Positions 19,246 to 28,599 are shown, numbered from the stretch's first letter. The stretch: DNA of 44,699 nt from Lachnospiraceae bacterium (GCA_029006155.1 JAQXGF010000049.1:1-44699), one strand, 5' to 3'. A program made the numbers and translations. The notes: a model not told the origin generated them from the sequence alone.

Positions 19246-20574
19246 CTAAATCTGCACACGCACCGCGATCGGCGCAGTCCCTTTCGCGTTCACGGTAAAA
19301 CGCATCTGCCCTTCTTCCAGCTCACACGGAATTGCATTACCCTGCAGATCGCTCAGTTTCGGGGATGTAGCAAATATATTTTCCATACAGATCCCATTTT
19401 TCCCGTCTTTCGGCGTCGCTACAAAGAGATATACCGTGTCGCCCTTCTGCGTAAAGTACAGCTGCTCACCGCCTTTTGCCTGCAGCTGCTGTATACAATA
19501 TGGCCTCGTGCCGTAGATCCCCTCTCCATTTCGCTTCAGCCATGCCCCAAGAGAAAGCAGACGTTCTTCCTGCACTTTCGGAATTGTGCCATCTGCTTTC
19601 GGGCCAATGTTCAGCAGCAGGTTTCCGTTGTGGGCGACCGTATCGACCAGTAGCCGGATCAATTCCTCCTTTCCGATGCAGTCGTCTTCTCCCTCTGTCT
19701 GGTTGTAACCGAAGGATAATCCAAGCCCTCGCGTCATTTCCCACTTCTTATCCACACGCGCAGCTCCCATCTGGTATTCCTTTGTGGAAAAGTCATACCA
19801 GAAGTCATCCTTATTCACCATCCAGCGATCGCTGATGACGCCTTCCGGCACCCTATTATAATAGTAGGAAATCAGATACGGCAGATCTGTGTAGCCCTTG
19901 ACCGGCCAGCCGATGTCGTTCCAGAGCACAGACGGCTCATAACGGTCAATCAGCTCCATCACCTGGTTGTAAGCGTAATCGCTGTAGGCGTAGCTGACAT
20001 TGTCCGGGTAATCGCATTCATAGCCGCAGGTCACCGGACGCTTTGTATAGAGCCAGTCGATGATTCCGGAATAATAAGCCCCCATATGCAGCCCTTCCTC
20101 GCGCACAGCCGCTGTCAGCTCGCCAAACAGATCCCGGCCCGGCCCACGCTTTGCCGCATTGTAATCCGTATACTCGGACGGCCACAGGCAAAAGCCGTCG
20201 TGATGCTTCGTCGTCAGCACGACGTAGCCCGCCCCTGCCTTCTTAAACAGCTCTGCCCATCTCTGCGGATCAAAGTGCTCTGCTTTCCACAGATCTGCAA
20301 AGTTTTCATAGGCAAAGTCTTTTCCATAAGTTTTTACATGATAGTCATAGCTCGGCCCGTGTCCAATTTTAACCGAATTATAATACCACTCCGCATATGG
20401 ATTATTTGCAAACCACCGTTCGTCCAGCTCGATCGTACCAAGCTGTCCGCTCTTCGGCGCAAACGCCGGGATGGAATACAATCCCCAGTGAATAAAAATG
20501 CCAAGCTTGCAGTCATCATACCATTTCGGCAGCGGATGGCTGCGAATCGAATCCAGATTACTGAAATATTTCAT
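19246..20574 (-). CDS. Alpha-L-fucosidase, GH29
   Basis: 442 aa, no signal peptide, so it acts inside the cell on imported fucosides by a retaining mechanism. GH29 signatures are KLGIFIHWGLYS (23-34), TTKHHDGFCLW (121-131) and the nucleophile Asp220 in VLWNDIGWP. The C-terminal 90 residues form a beta-rich domain. The ATG at 20574 follows AGGAGAG by four bases; the open frame upstream (to 20655) is only read-through of the intergenic repeat. The gene stands alone, bracketed by two copies of that repeat. Fucose is common on host mucin glycans, so a host-glycan role is plausible. Confidence 0.94.
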   Translation of the reverse strand: MKYFSNLDSIRSHPLPKWYDDCKLGIFIHWGLYSIPAFAPKSGQLGTIELDERWFANNPYAEWYYNSVKIGHGPSYDYHVKTYGKDFAYENFADLWKAEHFDPQRWAELFKKAGAGYVVLTTKHHDGFCLWPSEYTDYNAAKRGPGRDLFGELTAAVREEGLHMGAYYSGIIDWLYTKRPVTCGYECDYPDNVSYAYSDYAYNQVMELIDRYEPSVLWNDIGWPVKGYTDLPYLISYYYNRVPEGVISDRWMVNKDDFWYDFSTKEYQMGAARVDKKWEMTRGLGLSFGYNQTEGEDDCIGKEELIRLLVDTVAHNGNLLLNIGPKADGTIPKVQEERLLSLGAWLKRNGEGIYGTRPYCIQQLQAKGGEQLYFTQKGDTVYLFVATPKDGKNGICMENIFATSPKLSDLQGNAIPCELEEGQMRFTVNAKGTAPIAVRVQI

Positions 20575-20630
20575 AATGCTCTCCTGTTCTAATTCAGACG
20601 AGCAAAGTTTCCCGTCCACTTTTTTATCTA

Positions 20631-20700
20631 TGCCAAACGAATATTCGCAATCCATCCCTGCAGGGTCTGCTGCGGGGCCTAGCTTCGCTCCTTGCTCATA
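20631..20700. repeat. Dispersed intergenic repeat, copy upstream of the fucosidase
   Basis: 70 bases beginning TGCCAAACGAATATTCGCAA, with palindromic CGAATATTCG, then CTGCAGGGTCTGCTGCGGGG, ending CTTCGCTCCTTGCTCATA. The end nearly matches window positions 1-18 (CTTCGCTACTTGCTCATA). The complete element matches the copy at 19124. Confidence 0.65.
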
Positions 20701-20702
20701 TC

Positions 20703-20735
20703 AAAAACAGCCTGGACATTTCTATCCAGACTGTT
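20703..20735 (-). terminator. Intrinsic terminator of infC-rpmI-rplT
   Basis: Arms AACAGTCTGGA and TCCAGGCTGTT (20706-20735, one mismatch) followed on the minus strand by TTTTTGA, 25 bases past the rplT stop. Confidence 0.85.
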
Positions 20736-20759
20736 CTGATTTCATATTACACGATATGA

Positions 20760-21116
20760 TTAAGCAAGTTTGCTCTTTGCAAGCTCTACTAAAGATGCGA
20801 AGCCCTGAGCATCGTTCACAGCCATGTCAGCCAGAACCTTTCTGTTCAGCTCTACGCCAGCCAGCTTCAGGCCATACATGAACTTGCTGTAGGAAAGGCC
20901 ATTCAGACGAGCGCCTGCATTGATACGAGCGATCCAAAGCTGTCTGTACTGACGCTTCTTCTGCTTTCTTCCTGCGTATGCGCTGGTCAGTGCACGCATT
21001 ACGGACTGCTTTGCTACTCTATACTGTTTGGATCTGGCTCCTCTGTAACCCTTTGCCAGCTTTAATACTCTGTTATGCTTTTTCTTAGCGTTTAAACCGC
21101 CTTTAATTCTTGCCAT
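20760..21116 (-). CDS. rplT: Large ribosomal subunit protein bL20
   Basis: 118-aa assembly protein of the 50S subunit. The N-terminus [24 protein letters not shown] is the long basic helix that enters the rRNA. The C-terminal globular part ([27 protein letters not shown]) is the usual mRNA-binding repressor part. AGGAGG precedes the ATG. It is the last gene of infC-rpmI-rplT, and in Firmicutes L20 represses this operon through its leader. Confidence 0.98.
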   Translation of the reverse strand: MARIKGGLNAKKKHNRVLKLAKGYRGARSKQYRVAKQSVMRALTSAYAGRKQKKRQYRQLWIARINAGARLNGLSYSKFMYGLKLAGVELNRKVLADMAVNDAQGFASLVELAKSKLA

Positions 21117-21168
21117 TTCTTATTTCCTCCTTCGATTTCTGTGTTCGGATATCATCTGCTGCCTGATC

Positions 21169-21366
21169 TTACAGGTACGGCAGGATCTTCTTCATGTTCT
21201 GAGCGTTTGTGCTGTCTGTGATCGTAGCCTGTCTCAGATTTCTCTTTCTCTTGGTGGACTTCTTTGTTAAGATATGGCTCTTGTAAGCTTTATTTCTCTT
21301 TAATAATCCTGTTCCTGTCTTTTTGAAACGTTTTGCAGCTGCTCTGCTGGTTTTCATTTTCGGCAT
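21169..21366 (-). CDS. rpmI: Large ribosomal subunit protein bL35
   Basis: 65 aa, very basic. The family start [20 protein letters not shown] and the RKRNLRQ segment are clear. AGGAGG lies eight bases before the ATG. It lies 39 bases after infC and 52 before rplT. Confidence 0.98.
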   Translation of the reverse strand: MPKMKTSRAAAKRFKKTGTGLLKRNKAYKSHILTKKSTKRKRNLRQATITDSTNAQNMKKILPYL

Positions 21367-21405
21367 TGTTAGTTCCTCCTTATATTTAGAATATCTGAAA
21401 TCACG

Positions 21406-21915
21406 TTAAGAACGCTTTTCCATCAAAAACAGGGTGAGGCTTCTGCCTTCCTGCTTGATTGGCTTATCAATCGCAGCCACATCCTCCAGAGACTTTGCAA
21501 AGTCCTCCAGAATATGACGGCTTGCCTGCATATGCGCCATCTCACGGCCACGGAAACGAAGGCTTACCTTTACCTTATTTCCCTTGGTGAGGAATTTTCT
21601 TGCGCTTGCTACCTTTGTATTCAGGTCATTTACATCAATGTTCGGGGAAAGACGAACTTCCTTGATCTCTATCGTTTTCTGTTTCTTTCTGGCCTCTTTC
21701 TCTTTTCTTGCCAGCTCGTAACGATATTTACCATAGTCAATGATTTTGCATACCGGCGGCTTCGCAGTCGGGGCAATCTTCACGAGATCGAGCTCTGCTT
21801 CACGGGCAAGCTTCATTGCATCCTTTGCCGACATAATTCCAAGCTGCTCTCCGTTCTCGCCAATCAGGCGGATCTCACGGTCTCTGATTTGTTCGTTAAT
21901 CATTAATTCGCTAAT
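21406..21915 (-). CDS. infC: Translation initiation factor IF-3, AUU start
   Basis: 169 aa. IF-3 keeps the 30S subunit free and checks the start codon and initiator tRNA. The N-domain starts ISELMINEQIRDREIRLIG, the linker KEKEARKKQ follows, and the C-domain has VSLRFRGREMAH. The start is chosen as ATT at 21913-21915: GGAGG lies nine bases upstream, whereas the next ATG (21903) is 21 bases from it. AUU starts in infC are known from E. coli and B. subtilis, where IF-3 limits its own translation by rejecting the codon. Confidence 0.95.
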   Translation of the reverse strand: MSELMINEQIRDREIRLIGENGEQLGIMSAKDAMKLAREAELDLVKIAPTAKPPVCKIIDYGKYRYELARKEKEARKKQKTIEIKEVRLSPNIDVNDLNTKVASARKFLTKGNKVKVSLRFRGREMAHMQASRHILEDFAKSLEDVAAIDKPIKQEGRSLTLFLMEKRS

Positions 21916-21941
21916 GGTTCTGCACCTCCACACATTGATAT

Positions 21942-21974
21942 AAAAAAGAAAGTGGATAACACAGTTATCCACTT
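21942..21974 (-). terminator. Attenuator in the infC leader
   Basis: A perfect 11-base stem (AAGTGGATAAC with GTTATCCACTT, 21950-21974) and 3-base loop, followed on the minus strand by TCTTTTTTAT, ends only 15 bases before the infC ribosome binding site. Placed inside the leader, it should act as a conditional terminator. Confidence 0.85.
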
Positions 21975-22138
21975 AAAATCAATCCATACATCCGACAGAT
22001 ACTCACCATCTGCCGTGCACACCTTCTGGCATCACTTTGACCCCATCCGTGCTGCTGTCTGTTCGATATAAACCACTGGACACCGTATCTTCGTGCCAGG
22101 GTGAGAGTGGATACTCTGCTTTCCTGTTAATTACAACC
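21975..22138 (-). promoter_or_regulatory. infC-rpmI-rplT leader (L20-type leader candidate)
   Basis: About 165 bases of leader precede the attenuator hairpin. It holds several GC-rich segments with hairpin potential, such as GTGTGCACGGCAGATGGTGAG. Its position and terminator agree with the Firmicute L20 leader, in which L20 binds and promotes termination. I see no T-box signature (no AGGGTGGNACCGCG). Confidence 0.6.
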
Positions 22139-22144
22139 TTAAGT

Positions 22145-22173
22145 AGTCTACCACACCAAAACGGATGTGTCAA
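22145..22173 (-). promoter_or_regulatory. Sigma-A promoter of infC-rpmI-rplT
   Basis: TTGACA (22168-22173), 17-base spacer and TAGACT (22145-22150) on the minus strand, seven bases past the deoB stop. Confidence 0.8.
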
Positions 22174-22180
22174 CTCTTTT

Positions 22181-23371
22181 TTACTTCAACTGCTCCAGCA
22201 CGGATGTCCCGAGCGTTCCCTCCGGCATCTCCACCTCAAAGTTATCTGCGATCGTCGCGCCGACTGCCGCAAATGTATCCGATGTCTCAAGTCTGCCACT
22301 GCCCTGCATGGACGGGGAGTAAGCGAGGAACGGTACCTTTTCTCTCGTGTGGTCTGTTCCGGTATAGGTCGGATCGTTTCCGTGATCTGCCGTGATGATG
22401 ACCAGATCATCGTCCTTCAGAAGCTGCAGCAGCTCACCAAACTTCACATCAAACTTTTCGATCTCCTGTGCATAGCCCTCCGGATCACGGCGATGGCCCC
22501 AGAGTGCATCAAAGTCAACCAGATTCGTAAAGCAAAGGCCGGTAAAATCACGCTTTGCAATATCGATCGTCTGCTCCATGCCATGTACGGAACTCTGGGA
22601 TTTATTGGACTCCGTCAGACCTTCGCCATCAAAAATATCAAAAATCTTGCCGACAGAGATCACATCATAGCCGCCTGCCTTCAATGCATCCAACGCAGTC
22701 TTGCCAAACGGCTTAAGTGCATAGTCGTGACGGTTGGCGGTACGCTTGAACTCGCCTTTTTTTCTGCCGATATACGGTCTGGCAATGACACGTCCGACCT
22801 TCCACTCATCGCGAAGTGTCAGCTCTCTTGCGATCTCGCAGCAGCGGTAGAGTTCCTTCAGGTCAAAGGTCTCCTCCTGTCCGCAGATCTGCAGCACAGA
22901 GTCCGCAGAGGTATAGACGATCATATGCCCGGTCGCGATCTCCTCCTCACCAAGCTCATCAATGATCGCCGTACCGCTCGCACTCTTATTTCCGATGACT
23001 TTGTGTCCGGTGCGTTTCTCCAGCTCGTCGATCAGTCCCTGCGGGAACCCATGCTCGGTAAAGGTCTGAAATGGCTTCTGCGTGTAAAGTCCCATCAGTT
23101 CCCAGTGTCCGGTCATCGTATCCTTTCCGGCACTGCGCTCTTTCATCTCCATATAGTAGCCCATCGGATGCTCCACCGGATGTACCTGCTTTAACGGATG
23201 CAGGTTCGCCATACCGATCTTCTGAAGATTCGGAATGACAAATTTATCTCTGCGCTCTGCGATATGTCCGAGCGTATCCGTACCAGCGTCGCCGTAGGCC
23301 GCCGCGTCATCCGCTGCACCAATGCCCAGAGAATCCATGACAATCACAAAGATACGTTTATATTTTTTCAT
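22181..23371 (-). CDS. deoB: Phosphopentomutase
   Basis: 396 aa alkaline-phosphatase-superfamily enzyme that interconverts (deoxy)ribose 1- and 5-phosphate. Metal site residues lie in [16 protein letters not shown] (8-23) and in [18 protein letters not shown]. The phospho-Thr segment [10 protein letters not shown] places Thr85 at the same number as in the studied Bacillus enzyme, which supports the start at 23371. AGGAAAGG lies nine bases before that ATG; an ATG three codons earlier abuts the site. It follows deoC by 22 bases. Confidence 0.97.
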   Translation of the reverse strand: MKKYKRIFVIVMDSLGIGAADDAAAYGDAGTDTLGHIAERRDKFVIPNLQKIGMANLHPLKQVHPVEHPMGYYMEMKERSAGKDTMTGHWELMGLYTQKPFQTFTEHGFPQGLIDELEKRTGHKVIGNKSASGTAIIDELGEEEIATGHMIVYTSADSVLQICGQEETFDLKELYRCCEIARELTLRDEWKVGRVIARPYIGRKKGEFKRTANRHDYALKPFGKTALDALKAGGYDVISVGKIFDIFDGEGLTESNKSQSSVHGMEQTIDIAKRDFTGLCFTNLVDFDALWGHRRDPEGYAQEIEKFDVKFGELLQLLKDDDLVIITADHGNDPTYTGTDHTREKVPFLAYSPSMQGSGRLETSDTFAAVGATIADNFEVEMPEGTLGTSVLEQLK

Positions 23372-23393
23372 ACTGCTCATCCTTTCCTATTAT

Positions 23394-24041
23394 TTACGCC
23401 TTCATCAGTTTCACCAGCCGGCTCGTGCCAAGACGGGATGCGCCAAGCTCAATGAATTTCTCCGCATCATCAAAGGAAGAAATGCCGCCTGCTGCCTTGA
23501 TCTTCACATTTGCTCCGACGTGTGCTTTCATCAGTGCCACATCGTCAAAGGTCGCTCCAGCAGTGGAGAAACCAGTCGAAGTCTTGATAAACTCCGCTCC
23601 TGCTCTTGTCACGATCTCGCACATGCGGATCTTCTCTTCTTCGGTCAGCAAACAGGTCTCGATGATGACCTTCAGGATATGTCCGTCGCAGGCTGCATGG
23701 ATCTGACGGATCTCATCCTCCAGCTCTGCATCTTTTCCATCCTTGACCCAGCCGATATTGATGACCATATCGACCTCATCTGCGCCGTTCTTTACCGCAT
23801 CCGCCGCCTCGAACACCTTCGTCGCCGTCGTGCTGTAGCCGTTCGGGAATCCGATGACCGTGCAGATCGGAAGCTTTCCCTGTACGTACTCTGCTGCCTG
23901 CTTCACATAGGATGCCGGAATGCAGGCGGACGCTGTATGATACTTCATGCCGTCATCCAGAATTTCCCGGATCTGCTCCCAGGTCGCCTCCTGCTTCAGC
24001 AGGGTATGATCTACCATTCCAAGTATTTCATTCTTATCCAT
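23394..24041 (-). CDS. deoC: Deoxyribose-phosphate aldolase
   Basis: 215 aa class I aldolase that splits 2-deoxyribose 5-phosphate into glyceraldehyde 3-phosphate and acetaldehyde. The Schiff-base lysine is Lys153 in [10 protein letters not shown], and the proton-relay Asp is Asp91 in DEVDMVIN. The C-terminal [12 protein letters not shown] binds phosphate. AAAGGAG lies before the ATG. It lies between the uridine phosphorylase and deoB, giving a salvage route from pyrimidine nucleosides to central metabolism. Confidence 0.97.
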   Translation of the reverse strand: MDKNEILGMVDHTLLKQEATWEQIREILDDGMKYHTASACIPASYVKQAAEYVQGKLPICTVIGFPNGYSTTATKVFEAADAVKNGADEVDMVINIGWVKDGKDAELEDEIRQIHAACDGHILKVIIETCLLTEEEKIRMCEIVTRAGAEFIKTSTGFSTAGATFDDVALMKAHVGANVKIKAAGGISSFDDAEKFIELGASRLGTSRLVKLMKA

Positions 24042-24197
24042 CTCTTTTCTCCTTTTTCTGTATTCGTAGAATCTTCTTGCGAAACATTCTAATTCTCAAC
24101 CATATATTTTCCTGTGCTGTTACCAACGGAACCTTTCCGTCAGGGGACATTTTCTATGGTCTGACCCGTCATTCACTCCCGAGCAACCGCTTTCAGT

Positions 24198-24980
24198 CTA
24201 TGCCTGCTCCCGGTCCTGTGCGATCAGCTTGCGCAATGCCTGCACTGCCACCTTGATCGCCGCCTCAGTATCATGTACGATTGGATTATCAAGACCCGCT
24301 GCCATACGCTCCTGGTTTCCTACCACAAGGAAATCCGAACCACAGCGTACCCGCAGATGGCTGGCTACGACAAAGAGCGCTGCCGACTCCATCTCCGATG
24401 CCTTACATCCGAGGCGCTTCCATGCCTCCCATTTATTCAGCAGCTCATAGCTGACCGGCATGCGCTCCGGCTCATGCTGTCCGTAAAAGGCATCCTTGCA
24501 CTGTACGACTCCGGTATGGAACGTATAGCCCAACTCCTTTGCCGATGCCACCAGCGCATTTGCCACATTCAGATCCGCCACTGCCGGGAACTCGATCGGC
24601 GCATACTCACGGCTCGTGCCTTCCATCCGCACTGCTCCAGTCGCCACAACGATATCGCCACCTTTTACATCCAGATCGATCCCACCACAGGTACCGACAC
24701 GGATAAAGGTGTCCGCGCCACACTGCACCAGCTCTTCCATTGCGATCGACGCAGACGGTCCTCCGATACCGGTAGAGGTCACGCTGACCTTCTCTCCATC
24801 CAGATACCCCGTATACGTCACAAATTCACGGCTGTCTGCCATGAGTTGCGGATGGTCAAAATGCTCTGCGATCTTTTTACAGCGCTTCGGGTCTCCCGGA
24901 AGGATCACATACCGTCCGACATCTCCTTTTCGCAACTGAATATGATACTGAAGTCCTACTTCACCAGAATAATTCTGCAC
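24198..24980 (-). CDS. udp: Uridine phosphorylase
   Basis: 260 aa nucleoside phosphorylase (NP-I family) that converts uridine and phosphate to uracil and ribose 1-phosphate. Motifs are [13 protein letters not shown] near the N-terminus, RVGTCGG for phosphate and SEMESAALF for the ribose. The GTG at 24980 follows GGGGG by seven bases and gives the family-like start [15 protein letters not shown]; a TTG 11 codons upstream is possible but less likely. The gene leads the deo operon; the 156-base gap to deoC shows nothing notable. Confidence 0.93.
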   Translation of the reverse strand: MQNYSGEVGLQYHIQLRKGDVGRYVILPGDPKRCKKIAEHFDHPQLMADSREFVTYTGYLDGEKVSVTSTGIGGPSASIAMEELVQCGADTFIRVGTCGGIDLDVKGGDIVVATGAVRMEGTSREYAPIEFPAVADLNVANALVASAKELGYTFHTGVVQCKDAFYGQHEPERMPVSYELLNKWEAWKRLGCKASEMESAALFVVASHLRVRCGSDFLVVGNQERMAAGLDNPIVHDTEAAIKVAVQALRKLIAQDREQA

Positions 24981-25064
24981 AAAAATTCCCCCTTTATTGC
25001 CATTTCTTCTCAATCAGCAACAGCCACCGCCGCAACGGTGACTGCTTATCTGTTCGTATTCACT

Positions 25065-25093
25065 ATCATACCAGAATCCGGCGGACTTTTCCA
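25065..25093 (-). promoter_or_regulatory. Promoter of udp-deoC-deoB
   Basis: An extended -10 (TGGTATGAT, with TATGAT at 25065-25070) on the minus strand lies 17 bases from TGGAAA (25088-25093), about 85 bases before the start. Confidence 0.55.
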
Positions 25094-25117
25094 CCGTTTT
25101 CTGGCTTTTCCACAAAT

Positions 25118-25630
25118 TTATCTTTCGCAGAACCTGAGCCGCATCTGATTCCATACCACATTTCCATGCACGGATTCCGATACCCCTTCATTTACAAAGC
25201 CAAATTTTGCATAATAGGGAACGAGCGCATCCTTGCAGGTCAGCACAAGTCCTTTTCGCCCCTGTGCTTTCGCATCCGCGATCGCCCGCCGGAGCAGCTG
25301 TCCCGCGTAGCCCTGACATCTGCAAGACGGGATCGTATTGACACCAAAAATCATCTGCCACGCGCCCGTCTCCTGATGCAGATCTGCCCGCTCGTACATC
25401 TCATCCGTCAGATCTTCCTGATCTGTGACCATGCCATCTACAAAGGAAACAAGCTTCCCGTCTTCAAAGAGCAGCCAGAAATGATTCCCATAATCGCGCA
25501 GGCGCTGTCGGAATTCTGCCTCCGTCGCCGCCTCTGCCGCCGGAAAGCACTCTGCCTCGACTGCTGTGACCGCTGCAAGGTCTTCCATTGTGGCATTCCG
25601 GATCATCAGTTTCCGCTTTTTTTCTGTCAT
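25118..25630 (-). CDS. GNAT-family N-acetyltransferase
   Basis: 170 aa acetyl-CoA-dependent acyltransferase. The N-terminus IRNATMEDLAAVTAVEAECFP and the acetyl-CoA loop CRCQGYAGQLLRRAI (R/Q-x-x-G-x-G/A type), then PYYAKFGFVNEG, mark the fold. The substrate is not apparent; the N-terminal half resembles arylalkylamine-type members. The start overlaps the preceding gene by four bases (ATGA), so it is translated by coupling. Last gene of the operon from 28599. Confidence 0.9.
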   Translation of the reverse strand: MTEKKRKLMIRNATMEDLAAVTAVEAECFPAAEAATEAEFRQRLRDYGNHFWLLFEDGKLVSFVDGMVTDQEDLTDEMYERADLHQETGAWQMIFGVNTIPSCRCQGYAGQLLRRAIADAKAQGRKGLVLTCKDALVPYYAKFGFVNEGVSESVHGNVVWNQMRLRFCER

Positions 25631-26250
25631 TGTGCGTTCAGCTCCTCCCAGTCGATTTTCCGGTCCCGGTAATAGTATTCCCGGTCATGTTCGCCAAGTT
25701 CACGCACGACATGGCACGGGTTGCCGACTGCCAGCACATTTGCCGGAATGTCCTTCGTCACGACGCTTCCGGCCCCGATCACGGTATTATCCCCGATCGT
25801 CACACCCGGCACGACAATGACCCCTGCTCCGAACCAGCAGTTCTTACCGATATGAACCGGCAGGTTATACTGATATGCTTTTTCACGCAGCTCCGGCAGC
25901 AGCGGATGATTGGCGGTCGCCAGCACAACATTCGGCCCGAACATCGTATGGTCTCCCACATAGATATGTGTATCATCCACACAGGTCAGTCCAAAATTTG
26001 CATATACGCCGTCGCCAAAATGGACAAAATGGCCGCCCCAGTTTGCATGAAACGGCGGCTCCACATAGCAGTCCTTTCCGATCTCGGCAAACATTTCTTT
26101 TAAAAGCTGCGTCCGCTTTTCTCCCTCCGACGGTCGCGTATGATTGTAATCATATAAAAGCTCCAGGCATTTCATCTGTTCGGCGACAATATCTCCGCCA
26201 TTTGGATCATACACCTTTCCACCGTGCAGTCGTTCTTCCCATTTGTTCAT
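25627..26250 (-). CDS. Maltose/galactoside O-acetyltransferase-like protein
   Basis: 207 aa left-handed beta-helix acetyltransferase. It has the MAC-type N-terminus (GGKVYDPNGGDIVAEQMKCLELLYDYN), hexapeptide repeats from about 80, the catalytic His in ATANHPLLP, and GNPCHVVREL at the C-terminal cap. Such enzymes acetylate the 6-OH of mono- or oligosaccharides that cannot be metabolised. Four-base overlaps (ATGA) at both ends tie it to its neighbours. Confidence 0.94.
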   Translation of the reverse strand: MNKWEERLHGGKVYDPNGGDIVAEQMKCLELLYDYNHTRPSEGEKRTQLLKEMFAEIGKDCYVEPPFHANWGGHFVHFGDGVYANFGLTCVDDTHIYVGDHTMFGPNVVLATANHPLLPELREKAYQYNLPVHIGKNCWFGAGVIVVPGVTIGDNTVIGAGSVVTKDIPANVLAVGNPCHVVRELGEHDREYYYRDRKIDWEELNAQ

Positions 26251-26675
26251 TGCGGTTCCTCCCCCAGTATGATTTGTATCAGTGTCTTATCGAGCATCAG
26301 CGTCCTTTGCCACGGATTCAGGATCACGCCGCTGATTCCATCCTCCTGCAACGCCTTTCGAAGCAATTGTTCTATGTCAGTCAAAAAGGTCGACATCACA
26401 CTTCCGCTCCCTTTCAGTTCTTCTTCAAATCCGGTAAAGGCCACCCACCAGCGCTGTCCGTCTTTTGTCTGAATTGCCTGCACCTGCATCGCATCTCCCG
26501 CCGGTGCATCTAAGGCAAGGATCAGCTGACCGCTTTCCCGCATCCGTCTGCGGACCACCGTCAGCGTATGTGCCAGCATTTCCCCGGTCGGCTCCTGCTG
26601 CAACGCCAGGATCGCCATCTCGATCTTCTCATTTCCCCGCAGGCCCTCGTCGACCTGTTCCTCATTCTTTTCCAT
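26247..26675 (-). CDS. SseB N-terminal domain-like protein
   Basis: 142 aa, cytoplasmic. The segments QRWWVAFTGFEEE and GISGVILNPWQRTLML resemble the SseB N-terminal domain, common in Firmicutes and of uncertain role. The N-terminal 20 residues are acidic. AGGAG lies seven bases before the ATG. It starts four bases after the HD-GYP-like gene and overlaps the next gene by four bases. Confidence 0.75.
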   Translation of the reverse strand: MEKNEEQVDEGLRGNEKIEMAILALQQEPTGEMLAHTLTVVRRRMRESGQLILALDAPAGDAMQVQAIQTKDGQRWWVAFTGFEEELKGSGSVMSTFLTDIEQLLRKALQEDGISGVILNPWQRTLMLDKTLIQIILGEEPQ

Positions 26676-26679
26676 TCTT

Positions 26680-28599
26680 CTACTCCTTTTGCTCCTCCAG
26701 CTCCGCCTTTATCGAGCGGTCAAATGCCTTCGTATACAACTGCTCTCGGCCTGTCGTCAACAGCTTTGAAATCTTCTCCAGAAGTGCCGGATCGTCAAAC
26801 AGTGCGACCAGATCCGGATGAAATATGCGCCCCGCATTGCTGCGCAGATCCGCCACCATCTCCTCCGGTGTCTTCCCACGGCTGTACGCCCGGCCCACAG
26901 CATCCGTCGCGGCATCGAAGCAGTCCGCACAGGTGATGATCTGATACAGGATCGCATTCTCGACTCCACGGTAGGAAATATCAGCCGGATACCCGCCTTT
27001 TTCATCGTACCACTTATGATGGTACAGCGCCGCCTCTGCAAATGGCCGGGTCGACTCGCGCTTGTTCAGAATGTCCCATCCCATCTTCGGATGCAGCTTG
27101 ATCAGTTCAAATTCATCATTTGACAACGTCCGGTTGAACAGGTTGATCGTATCGAGGGCATACAGCTTCCCTGCATCGTGCAACATGCAGCAGTGCCGCA
27201 GAAAGCTCCGGATCTCATTTACCGACGCATGCAGCGCTTCCAGCGTATGACATCCGTTCACATCGAGCAGCAGCTCCGGTCGTTTTTCATAGAGCGCATC
27301 AAAAATGCATACGGAGATCCGTTCTACCATACAACTATGTACATACAGGGTCGGCTGTGTGACCATCAGAATGATTTCATAGTAGTCCTCAAACGAAATC
27401 CCGTCCGGCAGTTCCATGTAATCCCCCATGATGTATCCGGTGTAGCGCTGCATGGTATTGTAAGTCCCCTGATCCCGCGCATGGCTGATATAGGCAAAGG
27501 TACGGTGCAGCTCTTTTTTCAGAAAATCATGGCAGGCCGGCAGCACTTCCGGTCTCTGGCGACACATCCACAGCACCAGAATCACCGGAAGTAAATTTGC
27601 ATCCATGTTGATGCGGTCATACCCATTCGGATCGGCCAATGCCACACGCCGTTCAAAGCTCTGCAGCAGCTCTTCCAGCGTCGTCTCGCCGGAATAAAAC
27701 CGGATCGCCTCCCGTGCAGAAACCAGCGACTCCGGATCGTGCCGGAAATTATCCGGATGTTCCATGACATACTGCAGGGCATGATCGACCGCGTCATTCA
27801 GCACGGCAAGGATGTCCTGCGGTGTATCATTCCAGTAGAGAAATTCTTGCACGGCAGCCAGATAGCTGTACGCGGAAAAAAGTTCAAATTCCCAGTCCGT
27901 CCCCGGTGCCACCGCCCGAAACGCAGGATCCGTAAGCCGCTCAATATGCCGCTGATAGGCTTCCAGCTGCTTCCGGATCAGGTCCTCGTCATAATAAAAC
28001 CGCTCATATGCCGTCGCCCAGAACAGATCCATCGTCATGAGTTCCTCTCTGGTCTCCTGCGATGCACCCCCAACGAGCGACAGATCCCGCAAAAAGTCCC
28101 GGCTCTTTTTCGCACAGTCAAGAATCCGCTCCCGATACGGATAGACCAGCAGATCGGTCAGCTTCCCACGGTCATGTGTCTGAATCATATGGTAGCTCAG
28201 TACCTGGCTGCGAAACAGACTGTGAATATAGGAAGCAAGTGCTTCCCTGCTCCCGGTCCGTTCCCACTCCTGCCGGTAATACGGCCACAGCTTGTCCACA
28301 ATCTGCCACGCAAGCAGCGCATCGACCATCTCAAGCGTATGGGTATTCGCCAGATGATCGGAAAACTCCATCAGCATATCCGCCGTGTCACGATCCATTT
28401 TGTCCATCTGTCCAAGCGGGCGGTACACCCGGTGTTCCAGCATCGTCCGGTTCTCCTGCAAAAGCCCTTTGATCTGTATAAAATTGTTTTTAAATTCCTC
28501 GTAAAAGAGCGCGGCACTCTTCTCTTTATACTCCGGCGGCATGGAGAGCCGGCGGATTCGAATGCTGCGCTCAATATATCCTTCAAAATCACGTTCCAT
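26680..28599 (-). CDS. HD-GYP-like domain protein with large helical N-terminal region
   Basis: 639 aa. The first 430 residues are mainly helical with no recognised domain and no membrane segment. The C-terminal part has HD-GYP features: HDAGKL at 474, LHPKMGWDIL, HHKWYDEKGGYP near 527-538, and ADCFDAATD followed by GRAYSRGKTPEEM. HD-GYP proteins hydrolyse cyclic di-GMP or related signals. The extra residue between DG-type and GYP positions (YDEKGGYP) is unusual, so activity is uncertain. The ATG at 28599 fits a GGGAAA site better than the upstream ATGs at 28635. First gene of a four-gene coupled operon. Confidence 0.82.
   Translation of the reverse strand: MERDFEGYIERSIRIRRLSMPPEYKEKSAALFYEEFKNNFIQIKGLLQENRTMLEHRVYRPLGQMDKMDRDTADMLMEFSDHLANTHTLEMVDALLAWQIVDKLWPYYRQEWERTGSREALASYIHSLFRSQVLSYHMIQTHDRGKLTDLLVYPYRERILDCAKKSRDFLRDLSLVGGASQETREELMTMDLFWATAYERFYYDEDLIRKQLEAYQRHIERLTDPAFRAVAPGTDWEFELFSAYSYLAAVQEFLYWNDTPQDILAVLNDAVDHALQYVMEHPDNFRHDPESLVSAREAIRFYSGETTLEELLQSFERRVALADPNGYDRINMDANLLPVILVLWMCRQRPEVLPACHDFLKKELHRTFAYISHARDQGTYNTMQRYTGYIMGDYMELPDGISFEDYYEIILMVTQPTLYVHSCMVERISVCIFDALYEKRPELLLDVNGCHTLEALHASVNEIRSFLRHCCMLHDAGKLYALDTINLFNRTLSNDEFELIKLHPKMGWDILNKRESTRPFAEAALYHHKWYDEKGGYPADISYRGVENAILYQIITCADCFDAATDAVGRAYSRGKTPEEMVADLRSNAGRIFHPDLVALFDDPALLEKISKLLTTGREQLYTKAFDRSIKAELEEQKE

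Noticed and set aside
19021..19653. A 210-codon plus-strand frame reaching from the intergenic region into the fucosidase gene
   Set aside because: It crosses a hairpin and repeat, overlaps the GH29 gene antisense and has no ribosome binding site.
21975..22138. T-box riboswitch in the infC leader
   Set aside because: The conserved T-box and specifier features are not visible; an L20-type leader explains position and terminator better.
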